This document shows, in pieces, positions 50,642-63,006 of a DNA stretch of 64,000 nucleotides. The notes under the pieces are model-generated. The model was not told the origin of the DNA, did not search any database, and was given only the letters and a program-made list of their open reading frames with translations. The stretch covers positions 40,963,120-41,027,119 of the forward strand of contig NC_080421.1 in NCBI RefSeq assembly GCF_029873635.1, read 5' to 3'. A program made the translations under genes and the position numbers. The DNA is from Malania oleifera. Lineage: Eukaryota > Streptophyta > Magnoliopsida > Santalales > Ximeniaceae. Each line of letters starts with the position of its first letter. Position 1 is the stretch's first letter.

Positions 50642-53600
50642 ATGCAATGGCCAAACTCAGTCTGGCTATCAACCGTTCATCCATTAATGACTAACTTGTC
50701 GAATTCACAGGCTAAGGCGTCAATTCCTCGGACTCCAATTCGAATTCCAAGTGCCCTGTATGATTATAACGATGGTAACGCTTCTGGAGTGACTATTCCT
50801 CCGCCTTCTCATGTGAAAACTATCACAAGCCCATCGAACCCATTTGTCAAGCACTGCCTCAAGCTTCGCCACAGCTCTTCTTATCGCCACTTCCATGGTT
50901 CAGCTCTCGTTGTAGGCACAACCCCAATAAGGTCGCATGCCAATTTTCTTTTACATTTGTGTTTAATTTTTGATAATTTTCTAGGTTCCTTAGTATCATC
51001 TTCTCCCATACTCAGATGGGTATCATCTATTTTTCATTTTAGGAGTTACACAATTTGTGGGTCTTTGTCTTCTGCTATTTTTCCCCCTACAGTTTGATTG
51101 GACTGACTATGAATTTAAATTTTTTCCATGAGTGCATTTTTTGGGCCTTTTGGTGAATTATTCATGAAGTTTAGGAAGTGGTTCTAATTTAACATAGTTT
51201 TAGTTAATTGGTCTTCTCCTGAATCACCTTTGCTTTGTCATTTCTTAGTCTTCAGCTCCGTTGGTATCTGTTATCCGTGATATAAGTTTGCTGTGGCTTT
51301 ATGATGATCAAGACGCCTACTTCAGTTGCATGTAGATTAGTTTATTGTAATTTGCCTCCCTCCATGTTATCTCTTTGCTCTTAAAAGAAAAATATTGTTT
51401 TCTTCATTTCACTGAATTTTAAAAACTTTCAGCCTAAAAGTGGTCCAAATCATATTTAGGTTCGTTGGTCGCTTAGTTTGTAGAATGAGGGCAGGGTCTT
51501 CTCAAAATCTAGATTAATAGGGAGAGTTAATGATTCTTTGGTCTTGTAATAATCTGACTGAACAAGAGCCATGGTTAGGGCTGGCCATAAATTACATGTT
51601 TAAAGTCATACATTTAAGCCCTGTCCATTAGGAATAGAAAATGGAAGAGATACAAGAAAGGGATAGCCTGTGGCTATCAAAGTCTGACTACTGCTAGTTA
51701 AAGACATAGATGAATCTTCTAAATTTGAAACAGAAATGTAACTTTGTAGAATAAAGAAAAATGTGTGCATGACTAATGTGTATTTATGTCCAATTACTTT
51801 GAAATATTCGCAGGGAAATTTACAGGTTTCAAGATTCGATGGAAGAGAGATCAACTACAATTGATTGTTTACTTTTACTGGACAAAGCTAAAATTCCCAA
51901 ATTTTTGAATGATTTCCCTGTTCGTATTGTGCATATAAACTCAATGGTGATGAAAAGACTTTCTGGGGTGCAGTCTTCTGAATCTATTGAAGCAATTGCT
52001 CTAATGAGAATTCCAAAGAGTTTCCACAATGTAGATGACAACCAATGGGAGGTAGATTGCCAGAGTTGGTTTCCATCTCCACATCGAATTCTAGTCCTTG
52101 ATGGGATACAGGTTATCATATTACTAGTCCCCAGCAACGTGCATCTTGGATACACTTGTTGGTTCTTTTCTCCTGTTTACAATCTTGCACGTTTCAATTA
52201 CCAGATGGCAACACGAGTTACTCATCTGGCTATTATCTTGGAACATCTGAAAAGCAGAAAACAGTGGATATTAATTCCACTTGTTGGTTGGATTCCCTTT
52301 TGGTTTTTGGCCTTTGTCTTGCGAAGTCTACAATCATGAATGAGTAAATAATTAATAGAAAAATGGCATTGGATCAAGTTCTGATGAACAAACTTTCCTA
52401 GGAACTAAGTTCTCGGCCAAGCTATTTCACTTTCCCAGTTTTAATCATGCCACAGTCAGTGAAACACAATTTCCTAAAATTTCTTTGATTCAACTAAAAT
52501 AAATAATCTAGTACTGTTGGTGAAAGCAATCCAAAGTTCTGCCACTTAGACGTTGGCCTAGTGGATATGGGGTGGTGGGATCTAAGTTTAAGTCTTGACT
52601 TCCAATGTGTCTTACTTGCCCACCCACCAAAAAAAAGAAAAAAAAAGAAAAACGTCCTGAAGTTCTAGAGAAAGTAATGCATGAAATATATAAGCTGGAT
52701 AAACCTGTTGTGTAGATATTGGAATTTACTTGAAATCTTATTGCTACCTGATGGTTCAAGCCAACAGTCCCTGTTTCATCACAATGCTATTGCAATTTTA
52801 TCAATTTGCAATTACCATCCAAATATTTGTTACTAATTTTTAAGAGAGTTTTGCATTGCAGGACCCAGGTAACCTTGGAACATTGCTTAGATCTGCTTTG
52901 GCCTTTAGATGGGTACGGGATGTGTTTAAAGTTCAAACCTTAAAATTTTCCATTCTTGTTCCAATTTTAAACCCTTTTTTCCCTCTTTTCTTTTTCTTTT
53001 GTTTCCCAAGCTTATATATGTAAGTAAATTCACATTCATTTTATTAACTGCATGATTCAACAATTATCACCAATTATCAATAAGTTCCAAGATTTTTAAT
53101 GAAAAGGCCTTTTGTTTTAAATTAGACATCTGCCTGACTGAAAAGCTGGATCAGCGAACACAGTCATACTTCTCGAAGTGACTATGCCCAACCTTCTTTT
53201 TTTCCTCTTGTCTCTCTCTATCTTTTTCAATTGTCTCGTGCACATCTGTAGTTGTCTTTTAAGGTTATGAAAGAAAACTGATATTTGTGTTGAATGACCA
53301 ACAGGGTGGTGCCTTTTTGCTCCCTGGATGCTGTGATCCATTCAATGAGAAAGCACTCCGAGCTAGCCGTGGAGCTTCCTTTCAGCTTCCAATTGTTTCT
53401 GGCGACTGGACTCATCTAGAGGCTCTTAGGAATGAATTTCATATGAAAATGTTTGCTGGTCATCCCGACAGTAACGAAGATTTGAGATCAGTTTCTTGCC
53501 TCTCTAAAGGGCTCTCAGATTCTTTAACAGATACCTCATTATGCTTGGTCTTGGGCAGCGAAGGTAGTGGTCTTTCGGAGAAATCTAGGCAAGTGTGTGA

Positions 53601-53706
53601 GCTTGTAAGCATCCCAATGGCAGGAGAGTTTGAGTCTCTCAATGTTTCAGTTGCAGGCGGGATTTTATTATATATGTTACAGCCTCAGCAACAGATATAC
53701 AGTTGA
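50642..53706 (+). CDS. SpoU (TrmH) family RNA 2'-O-methyltransferase, four exons
   Basis: Probable SAM-dependent tRNA/rRNA ribose methyltransferase of the SPOUT fold. Exons: 50642-50931, 51814-52111, 52862-52912, 53305-53706, with GT-AG introns and compatible phases, giving 346 residues. Exon 1 holds a variable N-terminus and FVKHCLKLRHSSSYRH, the substrate-binding-domain start. Exon 2 ends LVLDGIQ, and exon 3 is motif 1 (DPGNLGTLLRSALAFRW). Exon 4 carries LLPGCCDPFNEKALRASRGA, motif 2 (LVLGSEGSGLSE) and motif 3 (SIPMAGEFESLNVSVAGG), the knot that binds SAM. The key Asn and Arg of motif 1 and the Glu of motif 2 are present. An in-frame ATG at 50606 adds a Lys-rich stretch that looks like transcribed leader, so I prefer 50642. 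Layout resembles Arabidopsis At4g15520 (from memory). The exact target RNA and organelle are unknown. It appears intact. Confidence 0.88.
52541..52659 (+). mobile_element. tRNA-derived SINE in an intron of the SpoU gene
   Basis: Pol III A box TGGCCTAGTGG at 52554-52564 matches the consensus fully. A B-box-like AGTTTAAGTCT lies at 52585-52595. The segment ends in an A-rich tail (about 52629-52652) and is flanked by AAGTTCT at 52534-52540 and 52660-52666. It resembles Au-type plant SINEs. Same strand as the gene. Confidence 0.7.
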
Positions 53707-54521
53707 TTCTTTGATTCAGAAGGCTATTGTTGAGATTATCAAACTTAACATTAACAGATCCACTGGATTGGGCATTTTGAAGTGGGAAAATTATATGCAT
53801 TTGCTCTTCTGCCACGGGACTGGGAATTTCTGAGTGATGTGAATCATCCCTCAACATTGGTTTGTGAGAGCATTTTTGAAAATAATTTATTTGCAGTTCC
53901 AAGTCAAGTGTTCTCATTATCCTACAACAGAGAGGTATTGCATCACCACCTCCTCCTTTTATGTGGCATTGACAGCGTAGTTTCATCACAATAAAATGAC
54001 TACTTTTTTGAGAACTGCTTATCTTGATTGCCAATAGAATAGAAACACCTACTTCCATCCAGAAACCAGTTGAACATATCGATGCACTTTTCTTGCATCT
54101 ATGTTAATGTAGATTTTTATGAGTATAAAATTTCCTAAGTTATCAAGTTGATTAGTGCATATAATTCATTTATTTAGATAGGATGCTTAATTTGGGGCCC
54201 TAAAGTCCCCCCCCCCCCCCCCCTCCCCCTCCCCGAGATTTTCAGTACTGAAGTACAGATATGCATATGAGCTTGTTGCAAGTTTAGGAGTTGTTTGGTA
54301 TTATCTTTGTTTCTTACTTTGTAGCCATTTGATTGGTAAAGAAAAAAAGAGCATTTTGTACAGTGCCATTAGAAAATAAGGGAATGGTTTACAGAAAAAA
54401 AACCAATTGATGATGCTGCATGTTTTTCGACTTTTCAAAATAGGTGATATATATATTCTTTTATACTTTTGTAGCAGTGTGAATTTTTCCATTGAGTTAT
54501 TTAATTAACGTTCACCCAGCA

Positions 54522-54654
54522 TTTGGGACCATGGTTTTGGGTATTAGATTTGGAATTGTGTGGATTTAGATAAAACATGATATAAAATTATATTGAATTT
54601 TTTCTAAATTTATAAAAATTAAAATTAAAATATTGAAATTCATGTTGCTAAATG
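54522..54654. repeat. Palindromic MITE-like element, copy 2
   Basis: Related to 3174-3305: begins TTTGGGACCATG, has GTGTGGATTTAGATAAAACA and the TATAAAATTATATT core, and ends GAAATTCATGTTGCTAAA. Confidence 0.6.
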
Positions 54655-55223
54655 GTATGTGAAAGAATAGGTACAAAATTCCTAATATCTATTGTATTGA
54701 ATATGGATATTTAGATTGTTCCCAACCTAAACCTTTATTCAAGGAAAGCAATGCATCCCATTATAGCCAATTGTTCACAATCCTTATGGCATGTTTGGTT
54801 TGTTGGGTTGAATAGGTTATGAAAGGAATGGAAAGAGAATTTGTAGGAAGAGTATGATAAAATTAAGTGGTAAATTTGATTCCATTCCTCTTAATTCTAT
54901 TTGTTTCCAATCTTTCATGCTAAACATGCAGATAGTTTACAATAAATACTTTTGAGTTATACCTCTACCATCTCCATTGGCTGGCAATGATGACTATGCA
55001 CAAGTTTTATGTTGAACCTTTGTTTGAAGGAAGAATCACTTCAAAGGAAAAAAAAAAAAAACCTTAAGCAAGGCGTTCATGTGTTCCCCTAGTTATCCTT
55101 GTGTTCTTTATTTTGTAGTGCTATTCCATTGGGTGCCATTCTACTATGACCACAGTGCATTAATAGTTTGATGCTATTTAAGAATTAGAATGAACATTTC
55201 AAGACTCACTTTTGTTTCCATAG

Positions 55224-55336
55224 GCAACAATTGGAATGACCAAGCTCCTAAGGACAAAGATGAAAATCCTTTGGTCTTCTACTCTTTTGGGAAGATGTTT
55301 GGACATCCAAATCCTACACTTGTGCAAGCCCCATAG
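55224..55336 (+). pseudogene. Exon-like open stretch, gene not recognised
   Basis: After a splice-acceptor-like TTTCCATAG, one frame reads NNWNDQAPKDKDENPLVFYS then FGKMFGHPNPTLVQAP and a TAG. Composition is protein-like and unlike the AT-rich surroundings. I cannot assign a family, and no partner exons are evident. It could be a remnant or chance. Confidence 0.25.
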
Positions 55337-55514
55337 AGGATACACTGTTCTTCCTTTGAAGCAATTCCATATTTATTTGAAATCAAATGAGACTCGTAGT
55401 AAAAAATGTGTAGATGTTATTAGGATAGTGTTTGTATATTTTGTGTGCAAATACCTTTTAATTGTGGTGAGGGTGTAATTGATTATGGGGAAACAATGAA
55501 TTTGGATGCACTTG

Positions 55515-56068
55515 TGTTGTAAAATTCGGGTATAGGAGACACACAACGGAAGATGTAGAAACAAAAGAAACTTTAAGTCTCAATAACACTTAACTAATAT
55601 GAATGAGAGAACAACAAGCAATAACACAAGAATGAAAGCAAATGACACTCAATATTCACTACAATGTGAAATACCACAATACACAAATTTTACAATGATC
55701 TCTATGTACAAATACGTTCAAAAGTACATATATAGAAGTCCCTCAGAGGTTTCCCTCCAATAACTCAACCACCCCAACGTTCAAATTCAAAATTCAAATT
55801 TCTTTTCGCAACCCAAGCGTTCTCGTCGATGAGAAGATGGGTTAGTCGACGAGAACAAGGACACTCGTCAATGAGAACAAGACATTCGTTGACGAGCCCA
55901 TTTTCCTGCTCTCGGTATGTCAAGATCTTTGAACTTTTGGGCATCTCGGGATCTCCTTGTCGACGAGGATAGGGCACTCGTTGATGAGTCCCTACTATGC
56001 ATCCCTTCTTATGTTTTTCTTCCTTTGTTTAAGAAACTCTAAGTATAAGAGTCATACCATAAACAACA
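55515..56068 (-). repeat. 3' LTR of copia I
   Basis: 554 bp, paired with 60115-60670. It holds a cluster of GTCGACGAG and inverse motifs at about 55810-55990. Confidence 0.92.
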
Positions 56069-56299
56069 ATCTCCACCTTAGCGATTATACGTCCCTTAAG
56101 AGAATCTCGAAAAAAAAACATGTTTAGCTGCTCCACCTTGAACTTTAAAAAATGCTAAGTTGGGTTTGTCTCCCTTTTATTACTTGGAGAAATGGAGTAA
56201 GTCCAAGCAATGCTTGAACTTTTCAGAACTAATCGATTTCGTCAGAATATCCATTGCATTTTCAGAAGTGTGAACCTTCTCTAACACAAGTTCTCTTGA

Positions 56300-59200
56300 A
56301 GCAATCAATTCCTAGACTTTGTGGAACCTCACATCAATGTGCTTGGTTCTAGCATGATGTACCTGATTCTTTGTCAAGTAAATGACATTCTGACTATCAC
56401 AATACAGCACCACTCCATCTTGATGTATTTCTAGCTCTCTAACTAAACTGGTAAGCCATAAGGCTTCCTTTGTAGTTTCGGCGACTACCATATACTCTGC
56501 TTCAGTCATGGACAATGCTACCAGAGACTGAATCATGGATCTCCAATATACTGGTCCTCCTACAAGAGTAAAAACATATCCCGTTGTAAACCGTCTATCA
56601 TCCATATCTCCAGCATAATCTGCATCTACAAACCCCATAACTGAAGGACAACCTTGTTGTTTGCCGAACATGATGCCATAATTCGATGTACCCCGCAAGT
56701 AACTAAGTATCAATTTTACAGCTTCCCAATGCTGTCTTCTTGGATTAGAAAGAAACTTGCTTACCACACTTGCAACATGTACCAAATCTGGTCTCGTACA
56801 TACCATGACATACATCAAACTTCCCACAACACTAGTATAGGGGACCTTTGACATGTGCCGGATTTCCTCATCTGTACTTAGGCAATCTACAGTAGACAAC
56901 TTAAAATGATTCGCTAGAGGTGTATTTATCGGTCTTGCATCAACCATGCTAAACCTTTCCAACACCTTATGCACATAACCACCCTAAGATAGCCATAATC
57001 TCCTTGTAGTCATGTCTCAGCGAATCTCCATCCCCTGTATTTTCTTGGCTGAATCAAGATCTTTCATGTCAAATTCCTTATGCAACAGGTCCTTTAATTG
57101 ACTCACCTTAGTTAAATTTTTTGTAGTTATCAACATATCATCGACATACAATAACAAGAAAATAAACAAGCCATTATCAAGTTTGTTCACATATACGTAG
57201 TAGTCATACACACCTTTTGTAGCCAATTTTGATCATGTAGAAATCAAACCGTTTATACCATTGTCTTGGAGACTGTTTCAGTCCATAAAGAGATTTCTTC
57301 AACCTGCAAACTAAATTTTCTTTTTCCAATTCAATGAATCCCTCCGAATGTACCATGTAGATTTGTTCTTCTAAGTCACCATGAAGAAACACCGTCTTTA
57401 CATCCATTTGTTCCAAGTAAAGATCATAATAAGCTACCAACCCCAACACAATTCAGATAGAAGTATGTTAGACCACTGGAGAAAAGATCTTATCATAATC
57501 TATCATCTTCTTTTGTGAGTATCATTTTGCTTCCAGCCGTGCGTTGAATTTCTCACATTTCTTTTCTAATATTGCTTCCTTCAACCTGTACACCCATTTG
57601 CACCCAATCGGTCTCTTCCCATCTAGAAGCTCCACCAACTCCCGAGTTTGATTTTTACGTAGTGACTCCATCTCCTCAATCATTGCTTTTATCCATCTAC
57701 CTTTCTCCTGGTCGTGCACTGCCTCTTGATATGTAGTTTGATCATTGCAACTGATTAGAAAAGCATAAGATATTAACTCTTCAAACCTATACCTTGGCGG
57801 AGGCCTAAGAGTGCGTCTGGATCTCCGTATAGGAAGATCGTCAACTCGCTGGTTTCCCGAGCTAGAACTCCCTGCAACCACGGGACCATGATCATTTCCG
57901 TTGTCCTGAGCTTCCAACTGTACTTGCACGACATGTTCATTACTACCCCAACTTTCTGACACCTATTTCTGTTCATCACATTCTTGAGTATGCTTCACCA
58001 TAACTTTCTCATCAAAGACTACATTCCTACTGATTACCACCTTGTTTGCCAGTAGGTCCCATAGCTTGTACCCCTTTACACCCATTGGATACCCTAAAAA
58101 GATGCAACGACGAGACTTTGAGTTAAGCTTAGACCTCTCTTCACTAGACACGTGGACATAGGCTGGACACTTGAATACTTTCAATTCAGAATAGTCTACT
58201 GCATTTCCCGTCCCTATCCCTTTCGCCACTTTACCCTTTAGTGACGCTCTTAGTGATCTGTTTACTAGAAAACAAGCCATACTAACTACCTTGGCCCAAA
58301 AATTCTTCGGTAGCCCTATATTTAATCTGAGACACTGAGTCCTATCAGCAAGAGTTTAGTTTATCCGTTCTGCTACACCATTTTGTTGAGGTGTCCGACA
58401 AACTGTAAAGTGCCTCTTAATGCCCTCCTCCGCACAAAACTCCATAAACCGAGAATTAGCGTACTCGGTCCCATTATCCGATCTCAAGTATTTGATTTTC
58501 CTCCTTGTCTAGTTTTCCACTTCAACCTGCCAAATCTTAAACTTGGCAAACGTATCTGATTTGTGATGCATGAAATAAACCCAGACTTTCCGTGAGTAAT
58601 CATCAATTTGATGCAATTCTAACTGGGCCCCAAACATCTGAATGCACATTGTTAAGAATACCTTTTGTCTTGTGAGTAGCTGATATGAACTTTGCCCTCT
58701 TTTTTTTTTTTTCCAAGAATGTAAATCTTGCAAAATTCCAACTGATGTGATTTTAAGCCTTTCAAGAGTTTTCTCTTGTGTAGTTCCTTCATATTGTGTT
58801 CCCCAATATGCCTAAGGCGCATATGTCACAAGACGGTCTCATCTGATTTAGCATCCACGACTGCAACTCCACCAACAACGGTAGTTCCATGCAACGTGTA
58901 GATATTCCTATATAGTTTCTGCCCTTTCATTATAGTCAAATTACCTTTACATACCGTCAGGACTCCACCTTTGGACTTGTAATTAAAGCCATTACAATTC
59001 AAGGTACCGAGTGATATCAAATTCTTCCTCAACTCTGGTATATGTCTTACATTACACAACGTTCTCACAACACCATCAAACATTTTTATCTTTACATTTC
59101 CTATGCCAATGATCTTGCAAGAAGCATCATTACCCATAAGAACTGATCCAAAATTTACTAACCTGTAAGTACAGAAACACTCCTTATTCGGAGTCATGTG

Positions 59201-60090
59201 ATAAGAACATGTCGAATCAAGTATTCAAGAGTCTATTAGATTATCCGACCCCGCTGAAATTGATAGAACATCACCAACACTACATGCTGAATCTCTTTCT
59301 TGAACAACATTCGCAGATTTTGAAACACCTTCACGTTTCTCAGAATTTCCCTTCTTCCAATTTGGACACTCCGGTTTCATATGCCCTTTTTTACGGCATT
59401 TATAACAGCGGATTTCCTTTTCTTCTTGGATTGATTTCGGGATTTTTGACTAGACCCACCTTTAAACTTTCCTTTGCCACGATCGTTAATATCCTTTACC
59501 ACAAGTCCTTCTCCTTCATCATATATTTTCAACCTTTGATGAATATTCAACTAGGCACTTGTTATCTCTTCTAGATCAAGAGTTTCCTTTCCCCACATAA
59601 GAGTGGTCACAAAGTTTTCTTAGGTATGAGTTGACGACAAGGAATTTAACAACATCAAAGCCTTATCATCTTATCAAACTTCCTCATCAAATCACTAATG
59701 ATTTGATTAAAAACATTAATGTGTTGATTCAAGTTTGATCCTTTAATCATCTTAAGCCAATACAAACGTTGCTTAAGAAAAAGTTATTATTGAGTGATTT
59801 GGATAGGTACCGGCTCTCTAACTTTCGCCATATAGCTGCTGGAAAATCCTCTTCCATCACCCGATATAGTACTTCATTGGCCAAATATAACTGTATTGTA
59901 GAAGCGCCCTTTGCTTTCAAATCTACCCATATTGCCTCATTTATTCCTTCAGGTTGAGTGTCAAGTAGAACCTTAGCCATTCCTTATTGCACAAGAATGT
60001 CTTTCACTCTCCTCTGCCATAAACCAAAGTTTCCGGTTTCATCGAATTTAATAATGTCAAATCTTGCAGAAGATGATCCCGATGCCATGA
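56300..60090 (-). mobile_element. Copia I gag-pol remnant
   Basis: Reading the minus strand: gag near 60090-59400, including LANEVLYRVMEEDFPAAIWR, with a CCHC-like zone near 59400; pre-integrase and protease near 59200-58830 (MTPNKECFCTYRLVNFGSVL); integrase 58733-57963 (FLGYPMGVKGYKLWD). Reverse transcriptase lies at about 57720-57017 (GCKWVYRLKEAILEKKCEKF, LLYVDDMLITTKN) and RNase H at 56974-56312 (EAEYMVVAETTKEALWL). Tnt1-like. Many breaks. Confidence 0.9.
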
Positions 60091-60114
60091 TAACAATCGC
60101 TCTGATACCAACTT

Positions 60115-60670
60115 GTTGTAAAATTCAGGTATAGGACACACACAGAGCGGCAGATATAGAAACAAAAGAAACTCTAAGCCTCAATAACACTTAACCAATA
60201 TGAATGAGAGAACAACAAGCAATAACACAAGAATGAAAGCAAATGACACTCAATATTCACTAAAATGTGAAACACCACAATACACAAGTTTTACAATGAT
60301 CTCTATGTACAGATACGTTCAGAAGTACATATATAGAAGTCCCTCGGATGTTTCCCTCCAAACCCAACCACCCCAATGTTCAAATTCGAAATTCAAAATT
60401 TTTTTCGCAGCCCAGACATTCTCGTCAACAAGAAGATGGGTTTATCGACGAGAACAAGAAGGACACTCGTTGACGAGAACATGACATTCGTCAACGAGCC
60501 CATTTTCCTACTCTCGGTATCTTAGGATCTTTGAACTTTTGGGCCTCTTGGGATCTCCTCATCGACGAGGACAAAGGACTCGTCGACGAGTCCCTACTGT
60601 GCAGTCCTTTTTATGTTTTTCTTCCTTTGTTTAAGAAACTCTAAGTATAAGAGCCACACCATAAACAACA
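60115..60670 (-). repeat. 5' LTR of copia I
   Basis: 556 bp next to the primer site. The palindrome cluster at about 60418-60592 includes CTCGTCGACGAG at about 60579-60590. Confidence 0.92.
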
Positions 60671-60675
60671 ACTTG

Positions 60676-63006
60676 GAATCTTATGCTTGCTTTTGTTAGA
60701 GGTGTAGAAATGGGTGTTCTATTTGTACAAGAGAGCCCCTATGAAATATGAGGTTGAGTTGTAAAAATTGCAATAAAAATTGCAAAAAATTGTAAATGTA
60801 GGGAGGTATAAGGGATGTGAATAGACTTAGTTTAGCAAGGATAAGCATTGAGTTGTTTAAAATGTTGAGTTGAAGGGACTCTATGAAATCCTCATCTAGG
60901 CTTTGCTAAAAATTAATAATCCCAATCATAAATTCTAGGAGTTTCTAACCATTACAAGGTCTATTTAGTAGTATTGATTTTGTCTATTTCTCCTTTCTAA
61001 ATTCTTCTTTGGAGTGTGATCATAATTGACTCTTCCTCTTCAATTGTAATTAATTATGCTAACATTTTGCATCCCCCCTCAATAAATTAGATGTCTGATT
61101 CCTTTTCTTTGGTTTAGTAAGCAATGTGCGACATGGGTTGATGGTCAAATTCTTTACTAGTCAGTTGCTCTTTCAACTATTGCCACCTTAGTTTCTGTGT
61201 TGTTTTTTTCCCTTTCTTTGCTAGTTGGATGTAATATTTACCATGATGGTTAGTCACCATGATAATAATATCTTGGATTGCTGATGGATGGATTTTGAGC
61301 AATCTAACTGAAAAGCGGTACATGCCATTATAGGTTGAATAACGTCTTGATCGGTCAAATTACTTGAACACATTTGATCGATCATGAATTAAGGATATAA
61401 TCGAATCACCCTATGCCCAACTTGGGCCTGGTCAAGAAGTGAGTCTTGCCAAACTTAATAGCTTGCCGTTGAATGTGCCTGCATTCGTGTAAGGTTTTAA
61501 GTACCCAAGCCTACCTGATAATCCTCATTTTCAAGATCACATAAGCTTTCATCATGGGTAGGCTTTGAATCCCCACCGAAAAGATGTATTTTGAGTTTTT
61601 CATGCTTAGAAGAATCAAAACCCCCTTCCTCCTTAGTAAAATTGGCCACTAAGCCTCCGCTTGATTGAGAACACTTAAAAAAAAAAAAAAATGCTTATAA
61701 CACTTTTTACTTAAAATATATATTTCTACTAAAAGTGGTATTTGACTTGTACTACAACAAATACTTATTGTAAAAAGTATTTTTCCAAAATCATTTTTTT
61801 AGAACTATTTAATTGAATTTTGAGAAGTAATCTAAGCTAGTCTTTTGTTACTTGTAAGTGACACTATTCATAGACAAGTCAGTTTTGTAAATATAAGAAA
61901 ATTTATTGATTCTTTTGCAATTTTAAAAAATATATTAGAAGATATTCATATATTATTTTATTATATATTATAACGTATTAATTATTGATGAAACCTAATT
62001 TAATTTTCATATCCTTTATGCTTAGAGAGTTTGAATTCTTCCTCATTGATGTAATCAACTAGGAGAAGATTCTTATAATCCTTTGCACTAACTGACATTG
62101 TTTGTAGAAATATTCAATTGTTCTTAGTGTTGTGGTTGAAATCATCATGGACAGGAAGAAATTGTGGAGTGGCCATCACTTACCTCTTACTGACGGGGCA
62201 ACATATCATCTTAATGTATCTTTAGCCCTTGGAGTCCTATGGGAGGCTATAAAAGGTACACATTAGGAGAAAGAGGGGAACATGTCGAAGATTCTATAAA
62301 AATCTGTAATTACATTACTTATATATTTTCACGATACTAACTTCAGTGTTGAAAAAAGCCTCGGAGGCCGGTGAGAGTTTCTAATTTTTTTTTTTTCATA
62401 TTAGTTTCAAATGATCATCGTGAACTATATTTGGGAAGATCTGGTACAATTTTTGATGCCAATAGGGAGTATGAAATTCCAATCTTGAATTTGGATTTAT
62501 TTGAATTATGACAAAATATAATATAAAATTATATTAAATGTTTTAAAACTTCATTGAATCTAAATTGAAGTCACAAAGTTCTTGTTCTCAAATATTAACT
62601 TTCATAATTTTCAAAAAGTTGAAAAATTATCTTTTTTGTAATTTTTAAAATTCCAAAAATAAGAATAAAATTTTCACACAACTAAACAAATTTCTTATTT
62701 TTAAAGTATTAGTAAAATCTTTAAATAAATAAAGATAAAAAATTAAATAATTTTAAAAATAAAAATAAAAAAATATTTTCCAAAGCCAAACATCCCTTTA
62801 AAAAAAAAAAAAAAAAAAAAAAAATCCAAAATAAGCCTTCACGTTTCATTTTATTTATTTTTCTTTGGGGCTACGTGGAATTACAGCTTGGCGTCGGAAC
62901 TTGGATGTAACAGAGGCAGCTCCCTCCTCTTTTCACATAACGCCACACGGCTTCAACTTCTCCATCAGTCCACCACGTCGGCACAATCTGAATTGCCAGG
63001 CAAGCC
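60676..63006. other. AT-rich intergenic region upstream of the GT47 gene
   Basis: No gene recognised. It holds an A-run at about 61677-61691, a MITE copy at 62461-62594 and a poly-A run at about 62802-62823. Base composition becomes GC-richer after 62870, towards the next gene, whose promoter and leader probably lie here. Confidence 0.6.
62461..62594. repeat. Palindromic MITE-like element, copy 3
   Basis: It shares with the other two copies a GAATTTGGATTT arm, the ATATAAAATTATATTA core and the inverse TTGAATCTAAATTGAA arm. It is the most diverged copy. Confidence 0.5.

Larger units (their letters stand above)
53707..55509. other. 3' flank of the SpoU gene and intergenic DNA
   Basis: The first few hundred bases probably include the 3' UTR. 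There is a poly-C run at about 54208-54223, a MITE copy at 54522-54654 and an exon-like scrap near 55224. No other gene is visible. Confidence 0.6.
55515..60670 (-). mobile_element. Ty1/copia retrotransposon I, Tnt1/Tork-like (fossil)
   Basis: Exact flanking repeats ACTTG (55510-55514 and 60671-60675). LTRs are 55515-56068 and 60115-60670, both TGTTGTAAAATTC to ATAAACAACA, differing by several percent. The minus-strand polypurine tract GGTGGAGAT abuts the left LTR, and the primer site complement (CTCTGATACCAAC) abuts the right. Gag, protease, integrase, reverse transcriptase and RNase H are present in copia order. The 5.2 kb length is close to full, but the element is broken, with many breaks. 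LTRs carry CTCGTCGACGAG-type palindromes. Confidence 0.93.

Noticed and set aside
53639-54058. Minus-strand 139-codon frame over the end of the SpoU gene
   Set aside because: Antisense shadow of exon 4 and the 3' flank, no motif.
54205-54234. Poly-C run as a functional element
   Set aside because: A simple homopolymer, likely slippage or sequencing-prone. No supporting context.
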